Source: Pseudonocardia terrae
GTDB taxonomy: Bacteria; Actinomycetota; Actinomycetes; Mycobacteriales; Pseudonocardiaceae
Direction: 5' to 3'
Assembly (NCBI RefSeq): GCF_021343995.1
Contig: NZ_JAJTTE010000003.1
Location: 62,001 to 126,000, forward strand
Length of the DNA: 64,000 nt
The translations under genes were made by a program, and so were the position numbers. Position 1 is the first letter of the stretch; the number at the start of each line of letters is the position of its first letter. Positions 17,950 through 26,655 of the stretch are shown one piece after another. The notes beneath the pieces are model-generated. The model made no database searches. It was not told the origin of the DNA and saw nothing but the letters and a program-made list of their open reading frames with translations.

Positions 17950-19362
17950 TCATCCGAGCCGGAACCGCTCCTTTCGTGCCAGTTTCGCCAGCTTCCGGTG
18001 CACCGGTGCCTCGGCCACGGCGTCGAGCAGCCACGCGAGGTCCGGGTGGCCGCTGCGCACGCTCTCGCCGAGCAGATCGAGCTGATCGGCCAGCGGCAGG
18101 CTCTCGAACGCGATCTCGACGGCACCGGTCTCGGCCAGCGCACAGAACGTGTCCGCGGCGGCCAGCCGAGCCTCGGCCGCGGTGAGCTCGGTCGTCGGCC
18201 CCGCCGCCGGCGGCCCGCCCGGTCGCTCGCGGAGAAGCCACGCGGCGGCCGCTGCGCCGCCGATCCCGCCGCGAGTGCGCGCGTCCCTCGCTGCCTCGAT
18301 GCCGTGCTCGCCGGTCTCGGCGAACACCTCGAGCACGATGGCTCGGTCGCCGGGTGTGACGCCGGGCTCGTCGAGGGCCTTCGCCGCTTCCCGGGCGGCC
18401 CGGGCGGCCCCACGGTGGCCGATCCAGCCCGCGAGGGCGGCCTCGATCGTCTCCGGCGAGGCGTCGTCGAGCGACCGGAGCAGGGCGGCGAGCGACGAGC
18501 GGACCATGTCCTCGACGACCGGCGCCACGACGCCTTGCTCGACGAGCCGGTTGTTGACCGCCCACAGGCCCAACGGGGTCAGCGCGGCGACCCGGAGATC
18601 GGCGTCGCGACGACCGGTCAGCTCGCGGATCTTCTCCTCGTGCTCCCGGTCGGGCGCCGGTCCGAGACGGACGGCGCCGAGCGCCTCAGCCAGGCCCAGC
18701 GCGTCGAGCAGCGCCGCGTGCCAGTCCTCGCGGTCCCTGCCGGCAAGACCGGCCCAGGGGGTGAAGCCGAGCATCCCCACCGGGGCCTCGAGCGTCACCT
18801 CGGTCAGCATCTCGACCGGGACCGGCCCGCCGCCGGCTGTGTAGAGCGTCAGCTCCACCAGCTCCTGCATCGTCGGCCAGTACCACCACAACGTGGGCTG
18901 GAAGCGGGGATGGCCGTCGCGGGCGTCGGCGATCCGGGCGAAGGAGTCGAGGACGTGCTGCCAGAGCTCGAGGGGTCGGTGGCGGAGCGCGGCCCGGCCC
19001 TTCACCGGGACCAGCCGGCCCTTGAGAGTGCGGAGCAGACCCGCCGCTCGTGCCCACCGCAGGAGCAGGTCGACCCCGCACGCGCCGGGTCCGGCCTCGT
19101 CCTGGAGGCTCAGCGCCTGCTCCACCTCCCGCGCTCGCGTCGCATCCAGTCGGCCCCTCGGGTCGAGCGGGACACCCGTCCCGACCCACTCGACCAGGCC
19201 GATCAGCCGCCGGCACACGGGACTCGCTTCAGCGACTGCGATCAGCTCCGCGACCGGTGCGATCGACACCGGAGGCAGCCGGGGTGGCTCGTCCGGCACC
19301 TCCCAGGGCGCGGGGGCATTGATCTGCCCGAGATCGAGGAAGCGGTTGCGCGCGCCCGTCAT
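17950..19362 (-). CDS. Unassigned 470-residue protein
   Basis: A long, mainly helical, soluble protein that I do not recognise. From ATG at 19362 (MTGARNRFLDLG) it has Trp/Leu-rich helices, FQPTLWWYWPTMQELVELTLY in the middle, a segment TPLGLWAVNNRLVEQGVVAP that resembles the end of a winged-helix fold, then alanine-rich repeat-like helices (HEAT-like) to the end KLARKERFRLG. No signal peptide and no membrane segment. It sits 66 bp upstream of dprE1 on the same strand, so it may be co-transcribed with dprE1-dprE2. Function unknown. Confidence 0.75.
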   Translation of the reverse strand: MTGARNRFLDLGQINAPAPWEVPDEPPRLPPVSIAPVAELIAVAEASPVCRRLIGLVEWVGTGVPLDPRGRLDATRAREVEQALSLQDEAGPGACGVDLLLRWARAAGLLRTLKGRLVPVKGRAALRHRPLELWQHVLDSFARIADARDGHPRFQPTLWWYWPTMQELVELTLYTAGGGPVPVEMLTEVTLEAPVGMLGFTPWAGLAGRDREDWHAALLDALGLAEALGAVRLGPAPDREHEEKIRELTGRRDADLRVAALTPLGLWAVNNRLVEQGVVAPVVEDMVRSSLAALLRSLDDASPETIEAALAGWIGHRGAARAAREAAKALDEPGVTPGDRAIVLEVFAETGEHGIEAARDARTRGGIGGAAAAAWLLRERPGGPPAAGPTTELTAAEARLAAADTFCALAETGAVEIAFESLPLADQLDLLGESVRSGHPDLAWLLDAVAEAPVHRKLAKLARKERFRLG

Positions 19363-19474
19363 CCCGGAAGTTTTGCAGAACGGGGCCCGACAGCTCGGCA
19401 GGTCGGCACCGCGTGCCGGTACGCGGTTGCGCTCGAGCTGTGAGCGGGGTGAGGCCTCGTGAAGCCGGTGCGGC

Positions 19475-21246
19475 GTGAAGTCGCTGCGGCCGCTACAGCA
19501 CCTCTGTGCCACCCTGCGGCCCGTGTCCGCCCCTCCCCGTTCCGCGTCGGCCGCCGCAGTGCGGGTGGCGGGGGAGGGGCGCAGGTGGCTCGGGCTCGCG
19601 GCCCTGATCTACCTCGGGATCTCGCTGCTCCTCCAACGCCGCGTCCTCGGCGACCTCGCCGGCAGCGCCGTCGGGCGGGTGTCGACCGACCCCACCGGCT
19701 TCACCTGGTGGCTCGCCCACACCGCGCACGCGCTGGCCGACGGCGTGAACCCGCTGGTCACCGACCTGCAGCACTACCCGGTCGGGGTCAACGCGCTGTG
19801 GAACACGGCCGTCCCGCTGCTCGGTGTGCTCCTGGCGCCGGTCACGCTCACGGCGGGTCCGACGGCGGCGTTCAACGTCGGGATGGTCCTCGGACCGGTC
19901 GTCTCCGGGCTGGCCGCCGCGGCCGCGCTCACCGGGATCGTGCGGTCGCCCGCCGCGCGTGTGTCCGCCGGTGCGCTCTACGCCTTCTCCCGTTCATGCT
20001 CGCCCACCTCCAGGCCGGGCACCTCAACCTCGTCTGGGCGGTGCTGCCCCCGGTCCTCCTCGCCCTGGCCCACCGGCTGTTCGTGCGGGACCTCCGCCGG
20101 CCCTGGCTGCTCGGCGCCCTGACCGGGCTCGCCCTGGCGCTGCAGGCCTGGCTCTACACCCAGACGCTCGCGATCGGCGTCCTGATGCTGGTCGTGCTCG
20201 GGGTGGTGCTGGCCGCGCGGCACCCGGGCCGCGCCGCCGACCGGGTTCCCGGGCTACTGAAGGCCGGGACGGCCTGCGTCGTCGTGTTCGCCCTCATCGC
20301 CGGCTACGCGATCTATCTGGTCCTCGCCGGACCCGCACGCCCGCACGGCCCCCTGCGTTCACCCGAGTACGGCAGCGCCGACCTCGCCAATACGGTCGCC
20401 CCCACATGGCTCACCGTGATCCGGCCGGTGCCGGCCCCGGCCGAGATGCAGGGCAACCTCGGGGAACAGGGCGGGTACCTGGGCGTGGCGGTCCTGGTGC
20501 TGGTCCTGCTGGCCGTGTGGACGTGCGGGACCGCGGCCCGCGTCGCCGCGACGGTCGGCGCCGTCGCCTGGCTGCTCGCGCTCGGGCCGCAGCTGTTCGT
20601 GGCCGCGGAGCCGACCGGTGTCCCGCTGCCGTGGCGGGCCCTGCAGGGCGTGCCCCTGCTCGGCGAGATCGAGCCCGTCCGCCTGCAGGTGGTGGTCACG
20701 TTGGCGGTCGCCGTCCTGGCCGGCCTCGCGCTCGACCGCTTCCCGCGGCCCGTCGCGCTGGTCGCGATCCTGGCCGCGGCCTCCTGGCTCCCGGCCGACG
20801 CCCAGCGCACCACCTCCGCGTCCGCGCCGGCCTTCCCACAGCTCGCCGGGCAGGTGGTGGAGACGTGGCCCCGGATCACCAGCGACTGGTACGGCGGCGC
20901 GGACCCGCTCCGCGCGCAGATCGCGTCGGGCTTCGGCTACCGCGTCACCGGCGGCTACTTCCTCGGCTCCGACGCGGAGCACGCGGTGCTGCTCGAGTCC
21001 CCGTGGAACCGCTACCAGGCCGGCGCGGCGCTCGCCGGGGACTGGCAGGGGCTGGCCGCCCCGCCGGATCCCGACGCCGCCACCCGCGACCTGCGCGCGA
21101 CGGGCGTGACCGTGGTCCTCGTCGTGCCACAGCCGGGCCGCGACCCGGCCCCGGTCCTCGACTGGACCCGCCGGGTCACCGGATCCGAGGGCGTCCCGCT
21201 GGACGGGGCATGGGCCTTCCCGTTGGCCGCTACCCTGCAGAGGTGA
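19475..21246 (+). pseudogene. GT-C-like membrane protein, interrupted by a frameshift
   Basis: Polytopic membrane protein of about 590 residues in two frames. The first, from GTG at 19475 or more likely GTG at 19523, reads an N-terminal TM domain to GALYAFS; the second resumes with PFMLAHLQAGHLNLVWAVLPP. Adding one base at about 19990 (TCCCGTTCATG would become TCCCCGTTCATG) restores one continuous frame across YAFSPFMLAHLQAGHLNL, so this is a single-base deletion, either a true mutation or a sequencing error in a C run. The layout (many TM helices, soluble C-terminus with WPRITSDWYGGADPLRAQI) suggests a GT-C glycosyltransferase-like protein; substrate unknown. Its TGA overlaps the GTG of the following gene. 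Confidence 0.75.
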
Positions 21247-21836
21247 CCGTTCCACCCCGCCCGGAGATCCGGATCTCCGACGCCGACCGGGAGCGGGCCG
21301 CGGCCCGCCTCCACACGGCGCTGGGCGAGGGCCGGATCACGGTCGCCGAGCTCGAGGAGCGGCTCGGGGCGGTGTATGCGGCGCGCTACGCCTCCGACCT
21401 GGTCCCGCCGCTCGCGGACCTGCCCGGCGAGCCGCTCGACGTCATGCAGCCCACCGCGTTGTCCACCCCGGTCGGTCCGCCGATGGTGCTGCGGACGGGG
21501 ATGGGCACGCTGCGCCGCACCGGTCGCTGGGTCGTGCCCGCGCGGCTGCGCGTCCACAGCACGATGGGTTCTGTGCTGCTCGACTTCACCGACGCCGAGC
21601 TGACCCATCCGGTGATCGAGGTCGAGCTGGAGCTCGGCGCGGGTTCGGCCCGGCTGCTGGTGCCGGACAACGCGACCGCGGATGTCGACGGCCTGGTCGC
21701 CGGCATGGGCACGATCCGCAGCAAGGTGTCGGCCGCGGCCCGCCGGGGTGCCCCGCACTTCCGGGTCTACGGCCGCGCGGGCATGGGGTCGGTGATCGTC
21801 CGGCGTCGCTACCGCCTGGGCAACTACAGCTTCTGA
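21243..21836 (+). CDS. DUF1707 (SHOCT-like) domain protein
   Basis: 197 residues. The N-terminal RISDADRERAAARLHTALGEGRITVAELEERLGAVYAAR region (residues 8-47) is the DUF1707 domain common in actinobacteria, usually attached to membrane or cell-wall-stress domains. The C-terminal half (RVHSTMGSVLLDFTDAEL, GAGSARLLVPDNATADVDG, MGSVIVRRRYR) resembles the beta-helical LiaF/DUF2154 type fold. No membrane segment is visible. The GTG start at 21243 overlaps the stop of the upstream GT-C gene by three bases, indicating translational coupling. Confidence 0.8.
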   Translation: MTVPPRPEIRISDADRERAAARLHTALGEGRITVAELEERLGAVYAARYASDLVPPLADLPGEPLDVMQPTALSTPVGPPMVLRTGMGTLRRTGRWVVPARLRVHSTMGSVLLDFTDAELTHPVIEVELELGAGSARLLVPDNATADVDGLVAGMGTIRSKVSAAARRGAPHFRVYGRAGMGSVIVRRRYRLGNYSF

Positions 21837-21877
21837 CCGCCGCGGGCGGGGTCGGTCGCACGCCGTGGTGACGGGCC

Positions 21878-22306
21878 TCAGCGGGCCCGGAACACCACCG
21901 TCCGCAGCATCACGAAGTTGATCGCGGTGGCGGTGCCCTGCGAGATGACCCAGGCGATCGACGCCTTGAACCCGATCTCGGGCAGCAGGTACAGCGCCAA
22001 GGCGTTCACGCCCACCGCGATGCCGAAGGTCGTGGCGTAGAGCAGCACGAACCCGGCCAGCCGGCCGCGGCCGCCCGCGGCGTCGCCGAAGGTGAACCGC
22101 TTGTTCAGCAGGTAGGCCGTGGTGGTGCCGCAGATGAAGCTGATCGCGCGGGCGAGCCAGGTGGGCGCGTCGAGCGAGAGCAGCAGGTGGTAGATCCCGA
22201 AGTCGACGGCGGCGGACAGCACGCCGACCACCCCGAACCGGACCAGCTGGCCCACGAGTCCGTGGCCGACGGGGGCGGGGGTGGCCTCGGGCTCGGTCGC
22301 GGTCAC
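21878..22306 (-). CDS. GtrA family membrane protein
   Basis: Small four-helix membrane protein of the GtrA family: LVRFGVVGVLSAAVDFGIYHL (helix 1), AISFICGTTTAYLLNKRFTF with the conserved N-K-R-x-T-F loop, and two further helices. Known relatives act in moving polyprenyl-linked sugars across the membrane. In M. tuberculosis the GtrA protein Rv3789 sits beside dprE1 and has been linked to arabinan synthesis. Here it is the last gene of the wzm-wzt-glfT1 unit. Start taken as GTG at 22306 (VTATEPEA); an upstream GTG at 22327 is possible. Confidence 0.88.
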   Translation of the reverse strand: MTATEPEATPAPVGHGLVGQLVRFGVVGVLSAAVDFGIYHLLLSLDAPTWLARAISFICGTTTAYLLNKRFTFGDAAGGRGRLAGFVLLYATTFGIAVGVNALALYLLPEIGFKASIAWVISQGTATAINFVMLRTVVFRAR

Positions 22307-22341
22307 GCGTCGAGGGTAGCGACGCACGCCCCGGCCGGCGC

Positions 22342-23265
22342 TCAGGGGGCGCGGTGGAAGCGCTCGGCGCGGCCCTGGTTGAGCAGCCGCAGCCAGTCCC
22401 GGAACCCGCGCGGGTCCTTCTTCGTGACGAGGAAGTACCAGGCGAACCGGGGCAGCTCCAGCGCCCCGATGCGGCGCATCCCCGGCTGGCTCATGAGGAA
22501 CCCGCGGTTGCGGTAGGTGTAGTACCGCTTGGTCGGGTCCTCCGGGTCCTGTGCGTGCAGCCGCCCGCCGAGCATCGGCTTGAACTCCTCGCCGCCCTGC
22601 GGGTGCAGGTAGGTGGCCTGCAGCGCGGTGCCGAAGGGCAGCCCGGAGCGCACCATCCGGCGGTGGGTCTCCACCTCGTCGCCGCGGACGAACAGCCGCA
22701 GGTCCGGCACGCCCACGACGTCGAGCGTCGAGGCCCGGAACAGCGCCCCGTTGAAGAACGACGCGATGCCCGGCAGCAGCTCCTGGTCGCCGTCCGGGTC
22801 CGCGGCGAGCAGCGCGGGGCGGGTCCGGTGCCAGGTCAGGCCGCGGCGCAGCGGGAAGGCCAGCCGGTCCGGCTCCGCCTTGTCCGCGACGACCGGCGAG
22901 ACGGCGGCGAGCCCGCGCCGTTCGGCCAGGTCGAGGAGGGTGGCGAGGGCGGACTCGTCGCCGGCGTGCCCGTCGTCGTCGCCCAGCCAGACCCAGTCCG
23001 CGCCCATCGCGAGCGCCTGCAGGATGCCCAGGGCGAAGCCGCCGGCCCCGCCGAGGTTGTGCCAGGAGGGCAGCCAGGTGGCCGGCAGCCCGCAGGCCTC
23101 GACGACCTCGCGCGCGGGCCGGTCCGGCCCGTTGTCGACGACGACGAGGTGCGCGATCGGGTGGGTCTGCTTGGCCAGTGCGGCCAGCGAGTCGACCAGC
23201 AGCTCACTGCGGTGGCGGGTGACGACGACGGCGACGACCGAGCCCTGCGGGAGCGGCTCGCTCAC
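22342..23265 (-). CDS. glfT1: Galactofuranosyltransferase GlfT1
   Basis: Initiating galactofuranosyltransferase that adds the first Galf residues to the rhamnose-GlcNAc-polyprenyl linker of AG. 307 residues (304 in M. tuberculosis). GT2 fold with VVVTRHRSELL, VVVDNG (41-46), WHNLGGAGGFALG (69-81), the metal-binding DDD at 96-98 in WLGDDDGHAGD, FFNGALFR and RGDEVETHRR. Start overlaps the wzt stop by four bases, so the two are coupled. Confidence 0.94.
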   Translation of the reverse strand: MSEPLPQGSVVAVVVTRHRSELLVDSLAALAKQTHPIAHLVVVDNGPDRPAREVVEACGLPATWLPSWHNLGGAGGFALGILQALAMGADWVWLGDDDGHAGDESALATLLDLAERRGLAAVSPVVADKAEPDRLAFPLRRGLTWHRTRPALLAADPDGDQELLPGIASFFNGALFRASTLDVVGVPDLRLFVRGDEVETHRRMVRSGLPFGTALQATYLHPQGGEEFKPMLGGRLHAQDPEDPTKRYYTYRNRGFLMSQPGMRRIGALELPRFAWYFLVTKKDPRGFRDWLRLLNQGRAERFHRAP

Positions 23266-24068
23266 GAGGCGGCGTCCTCGTGGGCCGGCTTGTGCAGGCC
23301 GTGGACCGGGTGGTCGGCGAGGACGTCGCGACCCTTGTAGTGGTGCAGCACGTCGCGCAGCGGCCCGAACTCGTGGATCGTGCCGTGCTCCATCCAGATC
23401 GCGGTGTCGCAGAGGTCGGCGAGGAACTCGTCCGAGTGCGACGCGAACACGAGGATGCCGGAGCGCTCGACCAGCTCGTTGAGCCGGTCGCGGGCCTTGG
23501 CCAGGAACTCGGCGTCGACCGCGCCGATGCCCTCGTCGAGCAGCAGGATCTCCGGGTCGATGCTGGTCACGACGCCGAGCGCGAGCCGCACCCGCATGCC
23601 CGTGGAGTAGGTGCGCAGCGGCATCGACAGGTAGTCGCCGAGCTCGGTGAACTCGGCGATGTCGTCGACCCGGGACTCCATCTCCTTGCGGGTCATCCCG
23701 AGGAACAGGCCACGGATGATGATGTTCTCCAGGCCGGAGATCTCCGGGTCCATCCCGACGGCGAGGTCGAAGATGGGCGCGACCTTGCCGCGCACGGCGG
23801 CCCGGCCGCGGGTGGGCTCGTAGATGCCGGACATCAGCCGCAACAGCGTGGACTTGCCGGCGCCGTTGTGCCCGACGAGCGCGACCCGATCGCCCTTGCG
23901 CAGCGCGATCGTGATGTCCCGCAGCGCCTCGATGATCGGCACCTTCGCCTCGGTGCCGATCCGGCCGCCCGCGCGGCCGAGGACGGACTTCTTCAGCGAC
24001 CGCGTCTTGGCGTCGAAGATGGGGAAGTCGACGCAGGCGGCGTCGAGGTCGATGCTCGGCTCGTTCAT
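23262..24068 (-). CDS. wzt: ABC exporter ATPase for the galactan lipid (Wzt/RfbE type)
   Basis: 268-residue ATP-binding subunit of a Wzt/TagH-type polysaccharide exporter. Walker A GHNGAGKST (66-74), signature YSTGM, Walker B ILLLDEGIGAVD and switch FASHSD are intact. The N-terminal LKKSVLGRAGGRIG insertion is usual for this subfamily. It lacks the long C-terminal carbohydrate-recognition domain of O-antigen Wzt. With the permease encoded one base upstream and glfT1 overlapping downstream, it matches the M. tuberculosis Rv3781-Rv3783 set that is thought to flip lipid-linked galactan. Confidence 0.93.
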   Translation of the reverse strand: MNEPSIDLDAACVDFPIFDAKTRSLKKSVLGRAGGRIGTEAKVPIIEALRDITIALRKGDRVALVGHNGAGKSTLLRLMSGIYEPTRGRAAVRGKVAPIFDLAVGMDPEISGLENIIIRGLFLGMTRKEMESRVDDIAEFTELGDYLSMPLRTYSTGMRVRLALGVVTSIDPEILLLDEGIGAVDAEFLAKARDRLNELVERSGILVFASHSDEFLADLCDTAIWMEHGTIHEFGPLRDVLHHYKGRDVLADHPVHGLHKPAHEDAAS

Positions 24069-24069
24069 C

Positions 24070-24942
24070 TCACACCCAGTACGCCACGCGGGCCCGGTAG
24101 TTGCGCATGCAGACCAGGCCGACGGTCCAGCCCACGACCGTGATCGCCAGGACCACGTACCAGTACCGCCACACCGTCTCCTGGCCCAGCAGCGGCCGGC
24201 GCAGGATCTCGAGGAAGTGGAAGACCGGGTTCAGCTCGACCAGCCGGGCGCGCTCCTGCACCGACGGGTTGTTGCTGAGGAAGTCCACCGACCACACGAT
24301 CGGCGTGAGGTAGAAGACCAGCTGCACGACGCTGCCGATGATCGGCGGGATGTCGCGGAACCGGGTGGCGAGGATGCCCGACAGGATGGCGATCCACCCG
24401 CCGTTGATCGCCAGCAGGAAGAACGCGGGGATCGCGAGCAGCAGCGACCAGCCCAGCGGGTGCGGGAAGACGATCATCAGGATGACCCAGATGACCATGT
24501 TGTGCAGGAAGAACAGCGTCTGCCGCCAGACCAGCCGGTAGACGTGCAGGGACAGCGGCGCCGGGAGGAACTTGATCAGCCCCTCGTTGGCGATGAACAC
24601 CTCGCTGCCCTCGAGGATGCAGCCGGAGACGAAGTTCCAGATCAGCAGCCCGACTGCCACGTGCGGCAGGAACTCCGCGAGCGGGACCTGGAACAGGAGC
24701 GAGTAGAGCAGCCCCAGGCCGAGGGCGATCACGCCCATGCTGATGCTGATCCACAGCGGGCCGAGGACGGAACGCCGGTAACGCTGCTTGATGTCCTGCC
24801 AGCCCAGGTGCCCCCAGAGGGCTCGCTGGTGCCAGCCCTGGCGCAGGTCGCCGAAGGCGCGCGCCCAGCTCCGCGAGCCGGGCGCGTCGGCGATCACCGG
24901 GCGCGCCCGCCCGGCAGTGCTGTCGTCCACGGTCACGGCCAC
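24070..24942 (-). CDS. wzm: ABC exporter permease for the galactan lipid (Wzm type)
   Basis: ABC-2 type permease of about 290 residues with six membrane segments: LWGHLGWQDIKQRYRRSVLG before helix 1, ISISMGVIALGLGLLYSLLF, LLIWNFVSGCILEGSEVFI, and a C-terminal pair ending NYRARVAYWV. The short amphipathic interface helix before TM1 and the conserved LIKFLPAPLSLHVYRLV loop fit Wzm/RfbD exporters. GTG start at 24942 (next in-frame GTG at 24936). First gene of the wzm-wzt-glfT1-gtrA operon; its stop is one base before the wzt start. Confidence 0.92.
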   Translation of the reverse strand: MAVTVDDSTAGRARPVIADAPGSRSWARAFGDLRQGWHQRALWGHLGWQDIKQRYRRSVLGPLWISISMGVIALGLGLLYSLLFQVPLAEFLPHVAVGLLIWNFVSGCILEGSEVFIANEGLIKFLPAPLSLHVYRLVWRQTLFFLHNMVIWVILMIVFPHPLGWSLLLAIPAFFLLAINGGWIAILSGILATRFRDIPPIIGSVVQLVFYLTPIVWSVDFLSNNPSVQERARLVELNPVFHFLEILRRPLLGQETVWRYWYVVLAITVVGWTVGLVCMRNYRARVAYWV

Positions 24943-25030
24943 CCGACGAGGGTACCGACGGGTGAACGTCCGGCCGCGAGCGGTGGGCCACCGGTCGCGA
25001 CCTGCGCGGACAAGAGTCGGGAGGTGGCCG

Positions 25031-25597
25031 TCAGAGGTACTGGCCGGTGCCGCGCCCGCCGCCTTCCGGCACCTGACCCGGCATCTGGCCGCCGATGCCC
25101 GGCGGCAGCCCGCGGCGCATCTGCTCCAGCTGCGCCCGTGCGGCCATCTGCTGGGCGAACAACGCCGTCTGGATGCCGTGGAACAGACCCTCCAGCCAGC
25201 CCACCAGCTGGGCCTGGGCGATGCGCAGCTCACCCTCGCTCGGGGTCGCGTCGTCGGTGAACGGCAGCGACAGCCGGTGCAGCTCCTCGCGCAGCTCCGG
25301 GGCCAGGCCCTCCTCGAGCTCCTTGATCGAGTTCTCGTGGATCTCGCGGAGCCGGGCCCGGGAGGCCTCGTCGAGCGGTGCGGCGCGCACCTCCTCGAGC
25401 AGCTGCTTGATCATGGTGCCGATCCGCATCACCTTGGCCGGCTGCTCGACCATGCTGCCGATCCCACTCTGCTCACCGTCGTCGCCGTCGGCCTGCCGGA
25501 TCTCCGACTGCGGCACGCTGGCCATGCCGACCGGGCGCCCGTCGGGCCCGATCACCATGACCTGCTGCTGGCCGTCGTTGTCCTCTGGTGCCGTCAT
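25031..25597 (-). CDS. bpa: Bacterial proteasome activator Bpa (PafE)
   Basis: ATP-independent activator ring of the actinobacterial 20S proteasome. 188 residues from ATG at 25597. The helical core (VMRIGTMIKQLLEEVRAAPL to QTALFAQQMAARAQLEQM) is the four-helix-bundle ring subunit. The Gly/Pro-rich tail ends in the exact G-Q-Y-L that docks in the pockets between proteasome alpha subunits. An in-frame ATG at 25609 would add four residues. It starts close behind the oxidoreductase gene and 88 bp before wzm, as in M. tuberculosis where Bpa (Rv3780) also borders the AG exporter genes. Confidence 0.94.
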   Translation of the reverse strand: MTAPEDNDGQQQVMVIGPDGRPVGMASVPQSEIRQADGDDGEQSGIGSMVEQPAKVMRIGTMIKQLLEEVRAAPLDEASRARLREIHENSIKELEEGLAPELREELHRLSLPFTDDATPSEGELRIAQAQLVGWLEGLFHGIQTALFAQQMAARAQLEQMRRGLPPGIGGQMPGQVPEGGGRGTGQYL

Positions 25598-25615
25598 GGC
25601 CCCCATCATGCCCGC

Positions 25616-26599
25616 CTACTCGGCGACCAGCAGCAGCTTGCCCACCACGCCGCCGGCCCCCAACGTGCGGTGCGCCTCGGCGGCCTGCGACAGGGGGAAA
25701 CGGGCGTGCACGACCGGCTTGACGCGCCCGTCGCCGAACATCGGCCAGGTCTGCTCGCGCACCCCGCCGACCACCGCGGCCTTGCTGTTCGGGCCCTCGA
25801 CCGGACGCCCGCGCAGCCCCATCGCGGTGACGCTGCCCCGCTTGGCCAGCAGCGCGCCGATGTTGATCTCCGCCTTCACCCCGCCCTGCATGCCGATGAT
25901 CATCAGCCTGCCGTCGGCGGCGAGGGCGGCCAGGTTCGCCTTGAGCCCCTTGGCGCCCATGTTGTCGAGGATGACGTCGGCCCCGTGCCCGTCCGTCGCC
26001 TTCTTCAGCTCCTCCGGCACGTCGGCGTCGTAGTCGATCACGATGTCGGCGCCCAGCTCACGGCAGACGTCGAACCGGGCCGGGTTGGCCGTGGCGGCGA
26101 CCCGGGCGCCCAGCGCCTTCGCCACCTGGATGGCGTGGGTGCCGATGCCGCTGCTGCCGCCCTGGATCAGGAAGATCTCGCCCTGCGCGAGTCCCGCCCG
26201 GTCGACGACGTTGGACCACACCGTGCACGCCACCTCGGGCAGGCTCCCGGCGGTCACCAGGTCCACGCCCTCGGGCTGCGGAAGCAGCTGGGGCGCCGGT
26301 ACCACCACCTTCTGCGCGTACCCGCCGCCGGCCAGCAGGGCGCAGACCTCCTCGCCGACCGACCAGCCGGTGACGCCCTCGCCGAGGGCGGCGATCCGCC
26401 CGGAGCACTCCAGCCCGAGGATGTCCGACGCCCCGGGCGGCGGCGGGTAGTTGCCCTGCCGCTGCAGCAGGTCGGCCCGGTTGACCGCCGTGGCGACGAC
26501 GTCGAGCAGCACCTCGCCGGGCCCGGGCTCCGGGTCGTCGACCTCGGTCCACCGCATGTTCTCCGGGCCGCCCGGCTCCGCCACCCTGATCGCGTACAT
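25616..26599 (-). CDS. NAD(P)H:quinone oxidoreductase, zinc-independent MDR family
   Basis: 327-residue medium-chain reductase of the quinone oxidoreductase (QOR/TP53I3-like) class. N-terminal GroES-like domain with VNRADLLQRQGNYPPPPGAS, the signature of the PIG3 branch, no catalytic or structural zinc Cys set, nucleotide-binding IQGGSSGIGTHAIQVAK, and HARFPLSQAAEAHR at the C-terminus. Likely cytosolic reduction of quinones or enones with NADPH. ATG at 26599 is chosen because the frame further upstream is antisense to the GNAT gene. Precedes bpa closely on the same strand. Confidence 0.9.
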   Translation of the reverse strand: MYAIRVAEPGGPENMRWTEVDDPEPGPGEVLLDVVATAVNRADLLQRQGNYPPPPGASDILGLECSGRIAALGEGVTGWSVGEEVCALLAGGGYAQKVVVPAPQLLPQPEGVDLVTAGSLPEVACTVWSNVVDRAGLAQGEIFLIQGGSSGIGTHAIQVAKALGARVAATANPARFDVCRELGADIVIDYDADVPEELKKATDGHGADVILDNMGAKGLKANLAALAADGRLMIIGMQGGVKAEINIGALLAKRGSVTAMGLRGRPVEGPNSKAAVVGGVREQTWPMFGDGRVKPVVHARFPLSQAAEAHRTLGAGGVVGKLLLVAE

Positions 26600-26655
26600 G
26601 GCCCTGGACGCTATTCCGTCGTGGCCCCGGACGCAGTCCGGCAGGCTGGTGCGCC

